Source of the DNA: Xiphydria camelus
Lineage: Eukaryota; Arthropoda; Insecta; Hymenoptera; Xiphydriidae
DNA length: 64,000 nt
Assembly (NCBI GenBank): GCA_963678675.1
Contig: OY783199.1
Coordinates: 16,698,348 to 16,762,347, forward strand
Direction: 5' to 3'
Under the pieces are notes generated by a model. That model did not search any database. It saw nothing but the letters and a program-made list of their open reading frames with translations, and was not told the DNA's origin. Below are positions 45,128 through 57,458 of the stretch, piece after piece; positions within the stretch are counted from its first letter, which is position 1, and every line of letters begins with the position of its first letter. Both the position numbers and the translations under genes were made by a program.

Positions 45128-47751
45128 TACAGGGTGTTCGGAAAAAACACCGACACAGAAATAGGGGTGATAGGTTACGTCATTACAAGTATTTTGATAT
45201 AAAGGCTAGTTCAGACACGGCTAGTAATTTAGTCGAGTAGCGAGTAATTTAGTAATTTAGTGTGTGCGGACAGTAAAAATTAGTAGAGTAAGATTTTATG
45301 CCTAGTTCAGACACGGCTAGTAATTTAGTCGAGTAGCGAGTAATTTAGTAATTTAGTGCGTGCGGACAGTAAAATTTAGTAGAGTAGTTTAGTATAGTAG
45401 TTTAGTCAACTGGATCCATCTGATTCTATTTTGACGGTCGAGTAGAGTCCCCTACCACGGTTCGACCTTTCTCGGGAGGTAATTACGGTACGGATCGTCG
45501 CGAGCCGCTTTTCCCAATACCCATTTACTCCAATGGGCCCACTGGACGGGGCACTGCATGTACGCGAATGCCGAGCCGGTTTAAAGGGAGGAATGTCGAA
45601 TTCAATCGATGACCAGGGATAAACCGCGTTGTACTACGAATCATCATCGAGTCAATCTGTTTCGCGGAACGTTAACGTACATAGTGCAATCAAGTACAAG
45701 TCCTTTAACTTGAAGTTACTTTCGATCTCAGTCATATCGCCGCGTTGTGTAATTCGACTGATTTAACTCTTTTAGTGCCAGACGACGATATATCGTTGCG
45801 TATGCGATGGCGCCATGTTCTTCGCATTGCGTGAAAGCTCTATCTCAAAATAAATTCATAAAACGTTATAAACGGTCTAATTAAATTGCAAAGGAATGTA
45901 AAAAAAATGGTTTTTGGGTATCATTTCCATTCGAGAGATGGCTCTCAGTCGCCACGGCGTTTCGTACGGCAACTCGAGCGGTATGTGAAAGGGATTTGAA
46001 GAAATCATGTTTGCAGTTTGAGTGTATAATATTATATCTTTTTCCTGTATTCCGTTCAATTTTTCGTACTTTTTGGATGTATGTTTCATCAATCTTTTCT
46101 CCATTGTTATCTATATCTTCATCTCCTGACGAGGAATATTGTTCTATAATTCTCTTCCTTTTTCGATTTTCCTTGAAATCATTAGTTACTAATTACTCTT
46201 CACTATCTGAACTAAATGGTCTTGTCGTTTTATTCTTCCCCGTGGGGAAAAAATTTATAAAATTTACTATTAAATTTTAAGTTTTATATTTAATTGTAAG
46301 TATGTGTATTGCGTACATTTTTCTTAACTGGATTAATGAAACGTACTGATTATTCAACTAAAGCAATTGTCAAAAAATGAAGTTAACTTGTTAAATACTA
46401 ATTAATTAGAATTACCTCCATCACTGCCTTGGACATTATCAATAATTGATTGGTCTTAGGCCACTTTCGAAGTGATGGTTTTAATTATTGAAGTAACTCC
46501 GAAAACTTATGTAGCCCAAAATATTACCGTATTTATTCTGAATATACTTAACTTTAAGTTGTACATGTACAATTATTTTAACCTGATATTGGTTTGGTAT
46601 ACAGTGACATACAAAAAACTACAACGAAGACGTTGCAGTTTCGCATTTGCCATACATATGTCATAGTGTGAGGAATATTTCTTGAAGGAGTCGATGGGAA
46701 TGCCGTCAACGTATTCCTGATACCCCTCACTCGAAGGATGTTTATATGATGGCGATAGCGTTGGGTCGAGGGGGAGACCAGGCCCTCCGGGCCCTGGATG
46801 ACGCTGTGCGAGGATTCATTCGGGTTTTAGCAGTTATAAAGAAAGCATCTTCCTTGTATTCCCAGTATACTAATACAATAAAATAATCTTTGAGCTAAGT
46901 CACACTTATAATACATAACGTATTTTATTGGAACACCCTGTATTATTCTATGTGTTCCGAATTAAGTACAAAAGGGCGTCGCTTTGCTGAATATTTCTTC
47001 TTCAATCTCTTTCAAAATAATATTTATAACATTTTTTATAACGTTATTTAATTCCGTACGACGTCTTTGCCTGCCCATTTTGAGATACCACTCTTAACGC
47101 TGAACTCAACTAAACTGGTCCGAACGATTATTGATCAGTGGATACTCGCTACTCGACTAACTTACTCGCTACTCGACTAAATCACTTGCTACTCGACTAA
47201 ATTACTCGCTACTCGACTAAATTACTAGCCGTGTCTGAACTAGCCTTTAGGGACCTATATCCGCAAGCACCCCCTTCTGGAGATATCAACTTTTCAAGTT
47301 TATAACGACCGAGGTTGATCAAAGTAGAATAATAAGAAACGTATCAAGATGGTAACGAATATTTAATTTTACGAGATACAAAAACAATGTGCTACAGCAA
47401 ATGCTCAAAATGACGGCCACCCATGTCCATGCAACATCGGAAACGATTCTGGATAGATGTGCCACTGCGCAAACTGCTTGCGGAAAGGATAACCGCTTGT
47501 CTCAAGTCCTTGTACTTTTCGAAGATGATGCGGATACAAGGAGTTTTCATTTGTTTTTCAATTGTACAGGTAGACCAAAAACTCAATATTATTCTACTTT
47601 GATCAACCTCGGTCGTTATAAACTTGAAAAGTTGATATCTCTCCAGAAGGGGGCGCGCTTGCGGGTATAGGTCTCTTATATCAAAATACTTGTAATGACG
47701 TAACCTATCACCCCTATTTCTGTGTCGGTGTTTTTTCCGAACACCCTGTAT
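45128..47751. mobile_element. Foldback element interrupted by a 2-kb element
   Basis: Outer ends acagggtgttcggaaaaaac run about 75 bp on the left (45,128-45,205) and match, inverted, the right end at 47,680-47,751. Longer arms (ctggagatatcaacttttca; gaccgaggttgatcaaagta) meet around 47,250-47,330 and 47,590-47,660. Between the arms the minus strand reads SSLRSGTSIQNRF then CMDMGGRHFEHLL and ends soon after. An ending of this kind (GRHFEHLL) is common at the tail of mariner-like transposase proteins in arthropods, so a transposase remnant is likely. The element was split by the insertion at 45,206-47,247. Confidence 0.65.
45206..47247. mobile_element. 2-kb element nested in the foldback element
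   Basis: Ends ggctagttcagacacggcta at the left and the complement tagccgtgtctgaactagcc at 47,228-47,247. The left end carries two tandem copies of a ~100-bp subterminal unit (gtcgagtagcgagtaattta; gtgtgcggacagtaaa); the right end has four inverted tandem copies of cgctactcgactaaa. A minus-strand stretch (45,877-46,260), broken by stops, reads NDFKENRKRKRIIEQYSSSG and SFSSDSEE-like acidic runs, probably a decayed element protein. An internal ggaacaccctgtattatt near 46,930 is a fragment of the outer-element type. Confidence 0.7.
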
Positions 47752-47759
47752 AGGTATAA

Positions 47760-48940
47760 TTGCAAAAAAAAGTAGATTTGAAGGAATCTCGAAACCTGCC
47801 AAGTCCCCAGCGATAGTATAAATGTCGGGTGACGGAATGTTTTATTAGAGTGCCAGTAGTCCCCCTTCGAGTGCTACGAAAAATCCTAGTAACTTTTTCT
47901 ACTAGCTTCCTAAATGAAGAAATATGCGATCGTGAAGCTCCGAATCTCGAAATAAAATATGTCCCTAGAATGGAGTCCTAGTAATCCTTTTTCGAGTGCT
48001 GTTTTTGTTTAAAGTATTGTAGCCTCGTTAAGAGTGCCGTAGAAAACCCTTATAATATTGTGCTTTTCAAATAAAAAAAGTTACAAGGATTTGAATTCTA
48101 GATTTTCTGAAATTGGCCTCTCTATTCGCTTAAGTCAACTTTTTTGCAATTATGAGTCAGCACTCTTTCTAAAACTAGTAAAATATTCCAGCACTCTTGG
48201 GGGGTGGGAGGGGGAGGCTATCAGAACTCTTGAACTCTTTTTAAATTTTTCCAAGTGGGAAACCAACTGCTCACTGACGTAAAATTAATCTCGCCAGATC
48301 AGGACGTCTTCGGTTCTTCGGTGTTTACATAATTACGTAGGTTTAGGTACGCAACCCGGACGTTCCGGGCGGGTAGGGGGCGAGACGGAAAAACGACGTG
48401 CGCCTTGACAATTACGTGACCCGCGCGATAACGACCCCGGTCTTTCGCTTCTACCTAAATGGATATTTACGCCCTCCTTTGTTCCCGTGCATATCGGGGC
48501 GCGTCTGGCGCTTCGAGGAAATTTCCGCTGCCGCTCTTCTGGCTATCGAGGAAGTACCTACTATTAAGTAGGTGCCACGTCTGCCGTGGCGAACCGAATG
48601 AGGGCGCTCAATCGATTTTTATTCCGAAGCGATATAATCGCGATATGATCGGTGACGTTTTCACGATTTTAAATTTATCGGAAAATGATTACGGTCTTTC
48701 TGAGGCCCGGAATATAAGAAATATGACACACGATCTATCGTTCTTTCGAGAGCGAAAGGAGGGGAGGTCGGAGGGTCTGAAAGAGCTCTTTCTCTCGATA
48801 TACCAGGTGATCGAGTACATACACCGGAGTACAACGGGTTGCCTGATAGTAGGGGGCAGACGAGAGTCCTTCGATGCTACAGCAGGGACGTACGCACAGC
48901 TGTCTCTATAATCGGATGATCCATCCGTCCTTCGATATAT
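47760..48940. other. No recognised gene; one 150-codon frame
   Basis: The frame 48,459-48,911 (+) starts MDIYALLCSRAYRGASG and contains LKELFLSIYQVIEYIH, but has no domain, no splice context and no paralogue here. 47,830-48,080 has a phrase about tcctagtaa...cgagtgct repeated three times at 70-130-bp spacing. Confidence 0.3.
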
Positions 48941-48943
48941 CCG

Positions 48944-49189
48944 CGGGTGCACGAGCAATATCTTGTATTTCGAATTTTTGGTCAAAATTAGATTATTGCA
49001 TTTCTGAAATTGTCATTTGAAATCAATAAAATAAATATTAATTTGTCAATTTTAAACAATCAACAATAAAACAAAACTAATTTTACTAAGAAACCAGAAA
49101 TAACTCTCAGCTTAGTCAAATGGAAAAGTTTTTTGTTTCTGCTGTAAAATATGCCGAATATGAATTGGGAGATATTGCTCGTGCACCCG
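48944..49189. mobile_element. MITE, GGGTGCACGAGCAATATCT ends
   Basis: Perfect 19-bp inverted ends (gggtgcacgagcaatatct and complement), flanked by G/C then matching bases. AT-rich interior of about 200 bp without a frame. Confidence 0.85.
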
Positions 49190-51103
49190 AGCGAGATATG
49201 CTCTTCGGGCCATCAGATATATTATTTTCTTTTTAAACTTATCTTTTCCGAAAAAAGAAACAAAGCTCGACACTTCATTTTGCATTTTTATCGCGAATCG
49301 TTTTTTTTTAACGGGATAATTCAAAACGCAGCATCGTTCGCGCCACTAAAAATCAGTGAAATCGCAGCAGAAGCGACGGAGACTCGTTTGACTGGTACGC
49401 GCAACGTTTGGTAGAACCTCGAAATATTCTACGCTCCCCGTTGTGCGTACGCCTGCGACGCAGCGGTTCGTGATGTTCTTCTCAATGAGCGCGGACGCGT
49501 TCTCTTTTATTTCTGGCGCGCGAACGATGCGATGCGACGGACCCGGTCGGTCGGTCACTCGTAAGGAGGATCGTAAAAGCACGCGTGATAGACGCGGGAA
49601 AGTAACGCTACCGAATGGAACAAGTCTGGTGAAGGTCGACGGCAATTCCCGGCTAAGCTTTTAATTAATAATAACGGCCGGATGTCGAGACCCGTTGGCA
49701 GCGGGTGTGCGGTCAAAAATTAAACGTGGGTGGGGGTGTGGCATGAATTTTCTTTCTTCGTTATTCTTTCCGAATAATGTTATGACGATGCAGTCGAGTC
49801 CTAGAAGGAATACAGAGTTGGCCCATGATCGTCATGCCAGACAATGGGTGCCAGGGGCCTGAAATATCTTCCGATTCACGTCTCATGGTAGAATTCTTTT
49901 AATTGTTCGTCTTTACGTTGCGTTATCTCGTCCTCTCTAATTGTCCAATTTTTCGGCATCTTCTTAGATGCACGCAGGGTTGTACATTTTTTTATTCCTT
50001 TTACGTTAATTTAGCATATCTCACAACGAGAAAACAGTTTATTTGCAGTTAATAAATGCTTGCTTGAATGTGGCAAAATAGACATTTTATTGAATCAAGT
50101 AAATATTCATTGGTAATTACGATAGGTACTTATTCGACACAATCAAATTCCTTGAGACAACCGTTTGAACGCAATAAACATTTGAATAATTAACATATAT
50201 TTTCTTGTCCTGATGGACAAATAATTATTAAAATAATGTTTATTTGATAAAAACATACGTTTTTATCGAATAAACATTTTTTTTAGACAACCAAGATCAC
50301 GTGTAATGATTTGAAGGTCTCCTTTGTCGGAAAAAAACATGGTTCATTAGCGAAATATTCTTTATCCGGAAATGAGAATCGATGTCAAATCTGAGAAAAA
50401 AAACATGGCAGTTTCACAGGGAATTGCAAACTGGATTGGCTCCTTGTTAACGCCCGGAGAAAACGCGAGATCGTCGAGCGCCTCGCGTCCGCCTTCCGTA
50501 TAGCCTCTACTCGCGCGATCCGAGAGCGTCGCCATTTTCCCGCGAGCTTCTTCGCGCCCGCTCACTTTCTCTCCCGCGTGGCATAATAACATCGCGCGTT
50601 TATAGCGTCCATCTAAACGTCGCCGAACTCGCCATTACCGCATCCAAGTCCTCCGCGTGTGCGTTACCGTCGCTCTCGGAACGCGCGTGGTGAAATAAAA
50701 TGATCCGGTCGAACGGAGAGGAAGCGCGCGCGCGCTGGCCCAGCGGCAGCTGCTCGCGACAGCTGCTTCGGCGGCTCTTATTGCGACGGGAGGCGAGCAC
50801 CGTCGGCGCTCTCTTTATACGCGTCCGTCGCGTGCGCCCGAATCGGCGCCGGGCCGGTCTTATGCCTGTACACCTACATTCGAACCCGCGCGCTGCTCTC
50901 GATTGTCAAATCGAGTATTCGTCAGCTGCCTCTTCTTTCTACGGGTGTACGCACACGTATACCGATCAATCGCATAGGTATTTTTGTAGCAATGTATCCT
51001 GGAAAGGAAATCGATGCTACTTCGTATATGATTTCGCGAGGAAACAAATCATTCGAAGAGGGGAGTTCTTAATTTCTTTATTTCTTAGGAATAGTAGACG
51101 GAA
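49190..51103. other. Intronic or intergenic; CpG-rich patch 50,430-50,900
   Basis: The patch is CpG-rich with open frames on both strands that look compositional, and could be another promoter or first exon. 50,040-50,290 is AT-rich with repeated taaacatttgaat words. No exon could be supported. Confidence 0.3.
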
Positions 51104-51320
51104 TACTGTATGAGGCTACTTACTCGCCAGGAAAGAAACTTCAATCATTATTAACTCATTATCTATGAGCTTTTGGCTCGTACTTGTGTAATACTTTTTT
51201 GAAGATTACATTTTTATCTACAATAAAGTCTTATATCGATGTAGGCCAAACGTTCATAGATAATGAGATAATAGTGATTGAAATTTCTTTCCTGGTGAGT
51301 AAGTTTAGCCTCAGATGGTA
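51104..51320. mobile_element. MITE family B, copy 3
   Basis: Left end tactgtatgaggctactta, right end taagtttagcctcagatggta in complement; arms ggaaagaaacttcaatcatt and gtgattgaaatttctttcc. Confidence 0.88.
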
Positions 51321-52044
51321 CGCATATAGGATGCATTTCGGTCATTTTTATTAATTAACTGTCGGGTAAAAATGGGATAGACTTCTCGGTCTAAGAGCAA
51401 TTTCGAAATCGATTATGTATCTCGAAATCAGTTGCAGAGAGATATCGAAGAAAAGTTTAAATGAAAAATGTTCCTTTATGTTTTTACTACAAAAAAGCTA
51501 CTCTACATTTTTCGCATATCTCCGCTACGTTTTGAGATAATTGCATTCAAAGTTAAATAGAAACACATCTACCTATTCTACTTTTACCCAGTACCGGGTT
51601 GCGTGCTGCTGCCTTGAATCTCGTTAAAAAATCGCATTTTCCCTTTCTTCGCGCGCCACTTGCTTACATATACGCTAGACGTTTTCTAATCCGTCGATGC
51701 GTTGCGAATATTATTGTTCCACGTACGCGTCTCGTTCGCTCTGTCGCGTCGAGGGTTCCTATACATACTCGCACGGATTTATCGCTCGATCGCCGCTCGC
51801 GCGCTCGAGTTTTCTTAACGTCAATGGCCAGAGGTGACACGATGCGTTGGCATAGAACGCGTTATATCACTTATGTTCGTTCTTATTATACATTGACGGC
51901 TCTCTTATGCTTGTTTTCTTTTCCATGTACATTGATACATACAAAAACTTACGTCTATAGTCCAGCATTTTAATAACCCAGTCTGAATCACTTGTTATAC
52001 ACTTCTTAAACAATGAACCGCGCCACGGAGGCATTGTTTTATCC

Positions 52045-52620
52045 AATTCGGTTTTCTGACACATTTTTTTTACTGCAAATTCGAAGAATTCAGACAAAAT
52101 TATTTACCCCATGTTTTTCATTTTTCATTCTCGGCCTTATCTGAGCTGGAAAACGATATTTTGAAATGCAGCCACACGTCATCGTGTTTCTCCCTCGCAC
52201 TCGTTGCTTGCCACGGAAAAAAATAAATCATAGCATTTACAAAGTTTGTGGTAAATTTTGGGACAAGGCCAATTTATCGTAACGATAACTACAATTTTTT
52301 AGTAAATATTGTAATAAAACTTGCAGAAGTTGCAAGCGTTGCTATAATTTTTACTAAAATTATAGTTATCGTAACGATAAATTGGCCTTGTCCCGAAATT
52401 GTCCACGAACTTTGTAAACGCTATGATCTGTCTTTTTCTCTGTGACAGTATGTTTCTCTTGCGTTTCGATGACGTCACAACATGCCGAGAGAAACGCGCT
52501 TATAACTCAGCAAATAATTATTTTTCCAGGTATTTTCTTTCTCGTATGACATTAAATACGTATACAAATAATATTTTGAATTAAAAATATGAATATTTTT
52601 TCTTACGTGAAGGCCGAATT
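52045..52620 (+). mobile_element. MITE family A, copy 4, split by another MITE
   Basis: Left half 52,045-52,226 (aattcggttttctgacacat; gagctggaaaacgatatttt) and right half 52,428-52,620 (tttcgatgacgtcacaacat; ggccgaatt) are interrupted by the element at 52,227-52,427. Removing the insert restores the order seen in copies 1 and 2. Confidence 0.8.
52227..52427. mobile_element. 201-bp MITE nested in family A copy
   Basis: Inverted ends atcatagcatttacaaagtt and complement; the arms run about 85 bp through gggacaaggccaatttatcg and taacgataactataattt, leaving a ~35-bp centre. Confidence 0.88.
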
Positions 52621-52934
52621 CCTGTAAAATTGTTTGAGTGTCGCTAGTGCCTATACCAAACAACTTTGCGGTGCGAAACGACGCGCACGAGAGGAGGCGG
52701 TCGCGAGATGAACTCGTGCCGATCCTTTCACTCGACCGTTTCGCGATACGAACCTTTCCTTCTACGCGCCTGTAGTCGCGCGTACACCAATTATACACAC
52801 ATAGATTGAATATCGCCGGGTAGACGCGTGTCCCTAAGGCCGGTTACTCAACTGCAATTCAGTTGTGTCTATATATACGAGTGTATACGTACCACATTAC
52901 ATCCTATAGATACCTGTAAGCTCTGCGCCTGCAA

Positions 52935-52961
52935 TATATATATATATATATATATATATAG
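52935..52961 (+). repeat. (TA)n microsatellite
   Basis: About 13 TA units between ctgcaa and gggatgcacatg. Confidence 0.9.
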
Positions 52962-53188
52962 GGATGCACATGCACATTCTATAGAAGGCCGAGAAGACGC
53001 GCGAAAGTACTCTCTTGAAATCTATTCATTTTTCGACTCGGAGGTCGTTTCTCTTTTACGAGTCAAACACATCTTCACTATTTGCTTGTATACGTAGGTA
53101 TGCGTGTACTCTCTTCGATTTTACGAAAAAGGGGGAGAGAGATAGGAATAGATGGATCGATACGCGTTCGAAAGTATGTACATACCTG

Positions 53189-53805
53189 CGCGCAACGGCG
53201 AAAGTACATTTAATACTTGTTAGCTGTATATCTACGACATTTTGATTGTATCTTTCTTTTTTTACGTCTTTGAATTCTCTTCAACATGGATTGATATTTA
53301 ATTATCGAAGCTTCTAAAGTTTTACTATTATTTCGTGTCAAAATTGTTCAATTCTCTATACGAAATGTCAAAAAGTTCTCTGATCCACTGAGACAAAAAA
53401 TAGTTTGTTCAATTAAATCAGCGTTTGCGGGTGGAAGAATGAAGAATTATTTGGTTCAACTGATACATTTGTTTATAGCGCTTAATGGCTATTTGAAAGA
53501 AACAGGCTGTAGTCCATTCGAGTCTATTATCAGTCCAATTAACTTGATCTGCATTCCCTCACCCGTAACCATCGATTTAATTAAATCTACTCAATTTCGT
53601 TCTCAGTGTAATACCTACGCGCAACGGCAAAAGTACGTTTAATACTCGTTAGCTGTATATCTCCGTTGTTTTGATTGTATTTTTCGTTTTTTACTTCTTC
53701 GAATTCTCTTAAATACGGGTTAACACTTAATTATCGAAACTTCTAAAGTTTTACCATCATTTCAGGTCGAAATTGATTAATTCTCTGTACGAAATATAAA
53801 AATAT
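53189..53805 (+). repeat. ~190-bp duplication split by a MITE
   Basis: 53,189-53,380 (gcgcaacggcgaaagtac; gttagctgtatatct; ttaattatcgaagcttctaa) is repeated at 53,612-53,805 about 423 bp away. Copies differ by scattered substitutions, so the duplication is old. Confidence 0.8.
53386..53608. mobile_element. MITE, CACTGAG group, between duplicate copies
   Basis: Left end cactgagacaaaaaatagtt with attaaatcagcgtttgcggg, right end complement of cactgagaacgaaattgagt with attaaatcgatggttacggg. Arms about 55 bp. Confidence 0.8.
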
Positions 53806-55739
53806 CAACAGATATAGACGCAATGTCTGTATTTTACAGCGCTTTAACGATCTCTCACGTGGCGTCGTTAAGCCGCGCATACAGCCGACTCGAGCTTTAG
53901 CCCCGTTTCCGTTCCTCAAGTCAAACGTAGCGACTCAGTTCGGTTTAATTAATAGAGTCGATGGGTGTCGCGCGGCTGCAGCGCGGTATACTCATCACAC
54001 GGAGCCTCTGCTCGAATAGAAGCAGATGTGCTGCGCGCGGCACAGGAAGTTTAGTTTTCACGCGTTGCGGTGCGCAGCTGACCGTCGAGCATTCTTTCCC
54101 GAGGATCGGAGGATACGCGTTTATAGGTGTCTAGTGGGTGTGCTGCCTTCGAGAGGGGATGTGTGACGGAGCGAACACCTTATGCACGCCATACGGGTAC
54201 ATATAGCTGTTCTCTCGTTACGCCATAGGCATCGATGCACGTGTATATCACGTATAGGTGGCTTCGAAAATAGAGTTAATACACATTCCTCGACATCGTT
54301 CGGTTGCGCGAGGAAACGCTCACTGAATAGAATGCGTACTGGCCTCTGGAATGCATTCGCGGTGTGCAGCTTCTGGAATTGCTAATTTTAGACGTATTTA
54401 CGCGGGACTACGCGGACTTGTATAGGTAATGCCGAGGCGCTTTGGTCGTCGACTCTGTCATTTTCAAGGATCAAGGAGTAGCGTGAATGCGGGCAGGCGA
54501 GTGGAAACGCGAGTAGAATTTGAAATGATCCACTTATTTTTACTCTGAAACGTCAATCGGGGGCGTTAACGTTAAGTCACGTCTATGCCACTGAATTTAT
54601 CGCGTAATACGTAATATAATTAAAATTTCTGGCGAATATACGTAGATGAAAATTTTGTGTTGGAAATGGTCCACCCATTTTTATATGTCTGAATCAACTG
54701 ATTCTTTGAATAAATTTAACATTCTTTGTATTCATTTTAATAAAAATATATGTTGGATTAACACGAAAAACCGATTGGTTTTAACATACGAAGCTGTGTG
54801 GACCGTTTTCAACACAAAGGTTCGAACTGCGTAGATATTCAAGATTAGGCGAAAATAAATAATTGTCCCGTTCCAAAACTGGGAGTTTTCACCGGTAAAA
54901 ATGTGGTCAGAATGCGAATAAAAAAATTCTTAATCGAACGCAAAAACGAACGAAAGTAATCTGTTGTTGTAATAACGATGCGCTTTTTTATACACTGTCA
55001 TACGTATTGCACGCGACGAAACATTAATTAAATGAATATTTCTTTTTGAATATGCGAAACGGAGGAATACAGACGTTGAGGAAATTCCGATTTTTATATT
55101 CATCGCGTACGATGATCGATTCGTCGCATAAAAGGGATGCAGGAATCACGTGGAGCGCCTCACGCGCGGAGCTCGTATGGGATGCGCGGCAGGCCCGCTA
55201 TCGCTGCTGGTCAAATCCAGAGAGAGGAGGGCTGCAGCTGCTCTCTGTGTGACAGCTGCAACCTTCCCGATATTATTTCACTCTCCGGTCCTATCCTCCG
55301 GAACGCCCGGTCCCTCCCGACGTCTTTCCAGGTGCTCGGCATCGTCGGCACGAAAATCCTTCTTTGTCCACCCGAAACTATACATATAGCCACGTATGTA
55401 CCTATACATACTTGGCAAAAGCTTCGAATTCGTCTCTCGCAGGCTGCTGTTCGAGGCGCAGGGCGTTCTAGTTCGCTCTTATCGTATTGCTGCGCTGCAC
55501 GTAATACGAGCTACATACTATATTTAACTGCATACTCGCGGATGAAAATGTTTTGTAAATATTTTCTCGAGGTTCGGAGAAATGCATTGAGATCTGTCTC
55601 GCGTTTAAAGAATGCTCGACTTTTTTTTTGTCTTCGATTCTCTCCAACGCTGTTATCTCACGAAATTGAACCGTGTCCTGTCGACAATTTTTCGAAATCT
55701 ACCGTCGGTACACTGACGCATAAAAAAACAATTTTTCAA
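53806..55739. other. No gene supported; CpG-rich patches
   Basis: 53,880-54,200 and 55,130-55,360 are CpG-rich with short frames on both strands. Neither shows a convincing start, exon border or domain. 54,540-55,050 is AT-rich and plain. Confidence 0.3.
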
Positions 55740-56112
55740 CCACAACCTTTTGAGGTGGCCAACCAGATATGTGGACCTATAGTTATTTCAATAAATACGT
55801 AGTTAAAATAACTGAAATTTAGTTGAAATGACTATATTAGATACTTGGTTGCTTCGACTAAATATTCGTTCAAAAAATAGATAGGTATATATTTAACTGG
55901 CCGCTCGTAACTTCAAAATTTAATTGAAACAAACCAATTCGGACTGATTTAACAAAACAGCGAAGTTGAATTGGTTGATGTGTACCAATGAAACGAATTT
56001 TATTGATTGAAACAAGAAAATTAGTTATTTCAACAAACACACAATGATCAGTTTGATGAAATTTAACCAAACAATTTGATTGATAAAACTACATTTTTTT
56101 TTCTCAGTGCGA
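55740..56112. mobile_element. Long diverged MITE, CACTGAG group
   Basis: Ends with gataaaactacatttttttttctcagtg at the right; body words such as ggttgcttcgactaaatatt, gttgaattggttgatgtg and atttaaccaaacaatttgat recur in inverted order. The left edge is unclear. Confidence 0.45.
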
Positions 56113-57077
56113 CGTTAACGCACAGACTTTTTAGTTTACTCGCCTACGCAGGTGTTTCAAGGGAGATGCTTTCGGTGGGCATCGAGATCCGTCTTTTTCT
56201 TCGCAGCGACAGGTGTTCACGCAAGGATTTCTTTCATGAGGGACGATTAGGTGCCCGTGCACCTGCGAATTATTGACAAGCACATGCAAACGATATTTCG
56301 CAGCAGTTGTATGTTATCTTTGCATCTCCGTTGACCTGCAAATATGTACATACCTATCTCTATTCGCGAATTAATTTTCCTCCGTGTACCGTACGCGTGC
56401 TCGCCGTGCCGTGGCTACCGACGCGGTGTCGAATGACGACGCCGTCCGTATCGGGGTCACATACTCTACGTCTAGGCTGCGAAATTGATCTCGCGTTTTC
56501 TGGGCAGCGGACGATCGAGCTCTGTATATCAGCACGAGTTTAACGGGTCGCGCATTCGTCGCGCTTCGTATCCGCGAACCGACGAATAAAAAATCCATAT
56601 GTCGGGGTAACTAATCAGATAGACAAATGTACGTAAATTGTACAGCAAATCAAGGTAGTGTTAGCTCGTCAGATGCACCAAGGTTGTGCACTTTATGAGC
56701 CATAATTAAACAAGCATACTTGTGTCATTAAATGATTTCGAACTAACAAAAAAAATGCTCAAAATTTATTCAATATATATGTACGAATTTTCGTAAACAT
56801 GTTGCTACAATAATGTCGCGTACCCGAAGATTTATGTACATTTTTCTACCAAGCAACGTAAATTCATGCAGCGCAGAGCCTCATACACCGGAATCCGACC
56901 GTACGGTCCCGAGGAAAACCCGGAGAAAGTCTTGCAATCTTTTATTCCTTGTTCTCTGCTTTGCTCGGGACACAGTTGGTTGCCAGATGCCTTGCCTGCA
57001 CAGTTCCTTTTTTATTGCATGGGTCATCTCAGTCCCGTGCACAGCTCTCCAGCGTTGGGGAAAATACGCTAAAATAC

Positions 57078-57187
57078 GCGTGCGTTACTTTGTAAGACAT
57101 GATTTGAAAAGGAGTGGCGCATATTGGAGAGCTGGGTCCAATGTGCGCCACTCCGTTTCAAATCATGTCTTACAAAGTAACGCACGC
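57078..57187. repeat. Near-perfect 51-bp-arm hairpin
   Basis: gcgtgcgttactttgtaaga...ggcgcatattgga pairs with its complement ending tcttacaaagtaacgcacgc; one or two mismatches and an ~8-nt loop (gagctggg). It lies in the insert that splits the family E copy. Confidence 0.88.
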
Positions 57188-57458
57188 GTGCGCTGCACTT
57201 GTGCCGTGCGTGAACTGGGCTCAATTTGCGGCAGGCCTAAGCACCGCCAGTCTTTTTCGAGTCTCTCCGGTTTTTTTCCTGTCGTAACCTATAGAAAATT
57301 GTACATGCCCTCTCCTCCTCTTTCGACCTCACCTCCAACGCACAATTTGTATACCTCCGAGTCAGTCACCATCGACACTGCGAGCAAGCAGGCCGCACTG
57401 TAAAATAAACCACCTACAGCATCACTGAAATATCGTATTGAACTTTTTCCTTGCCCTC

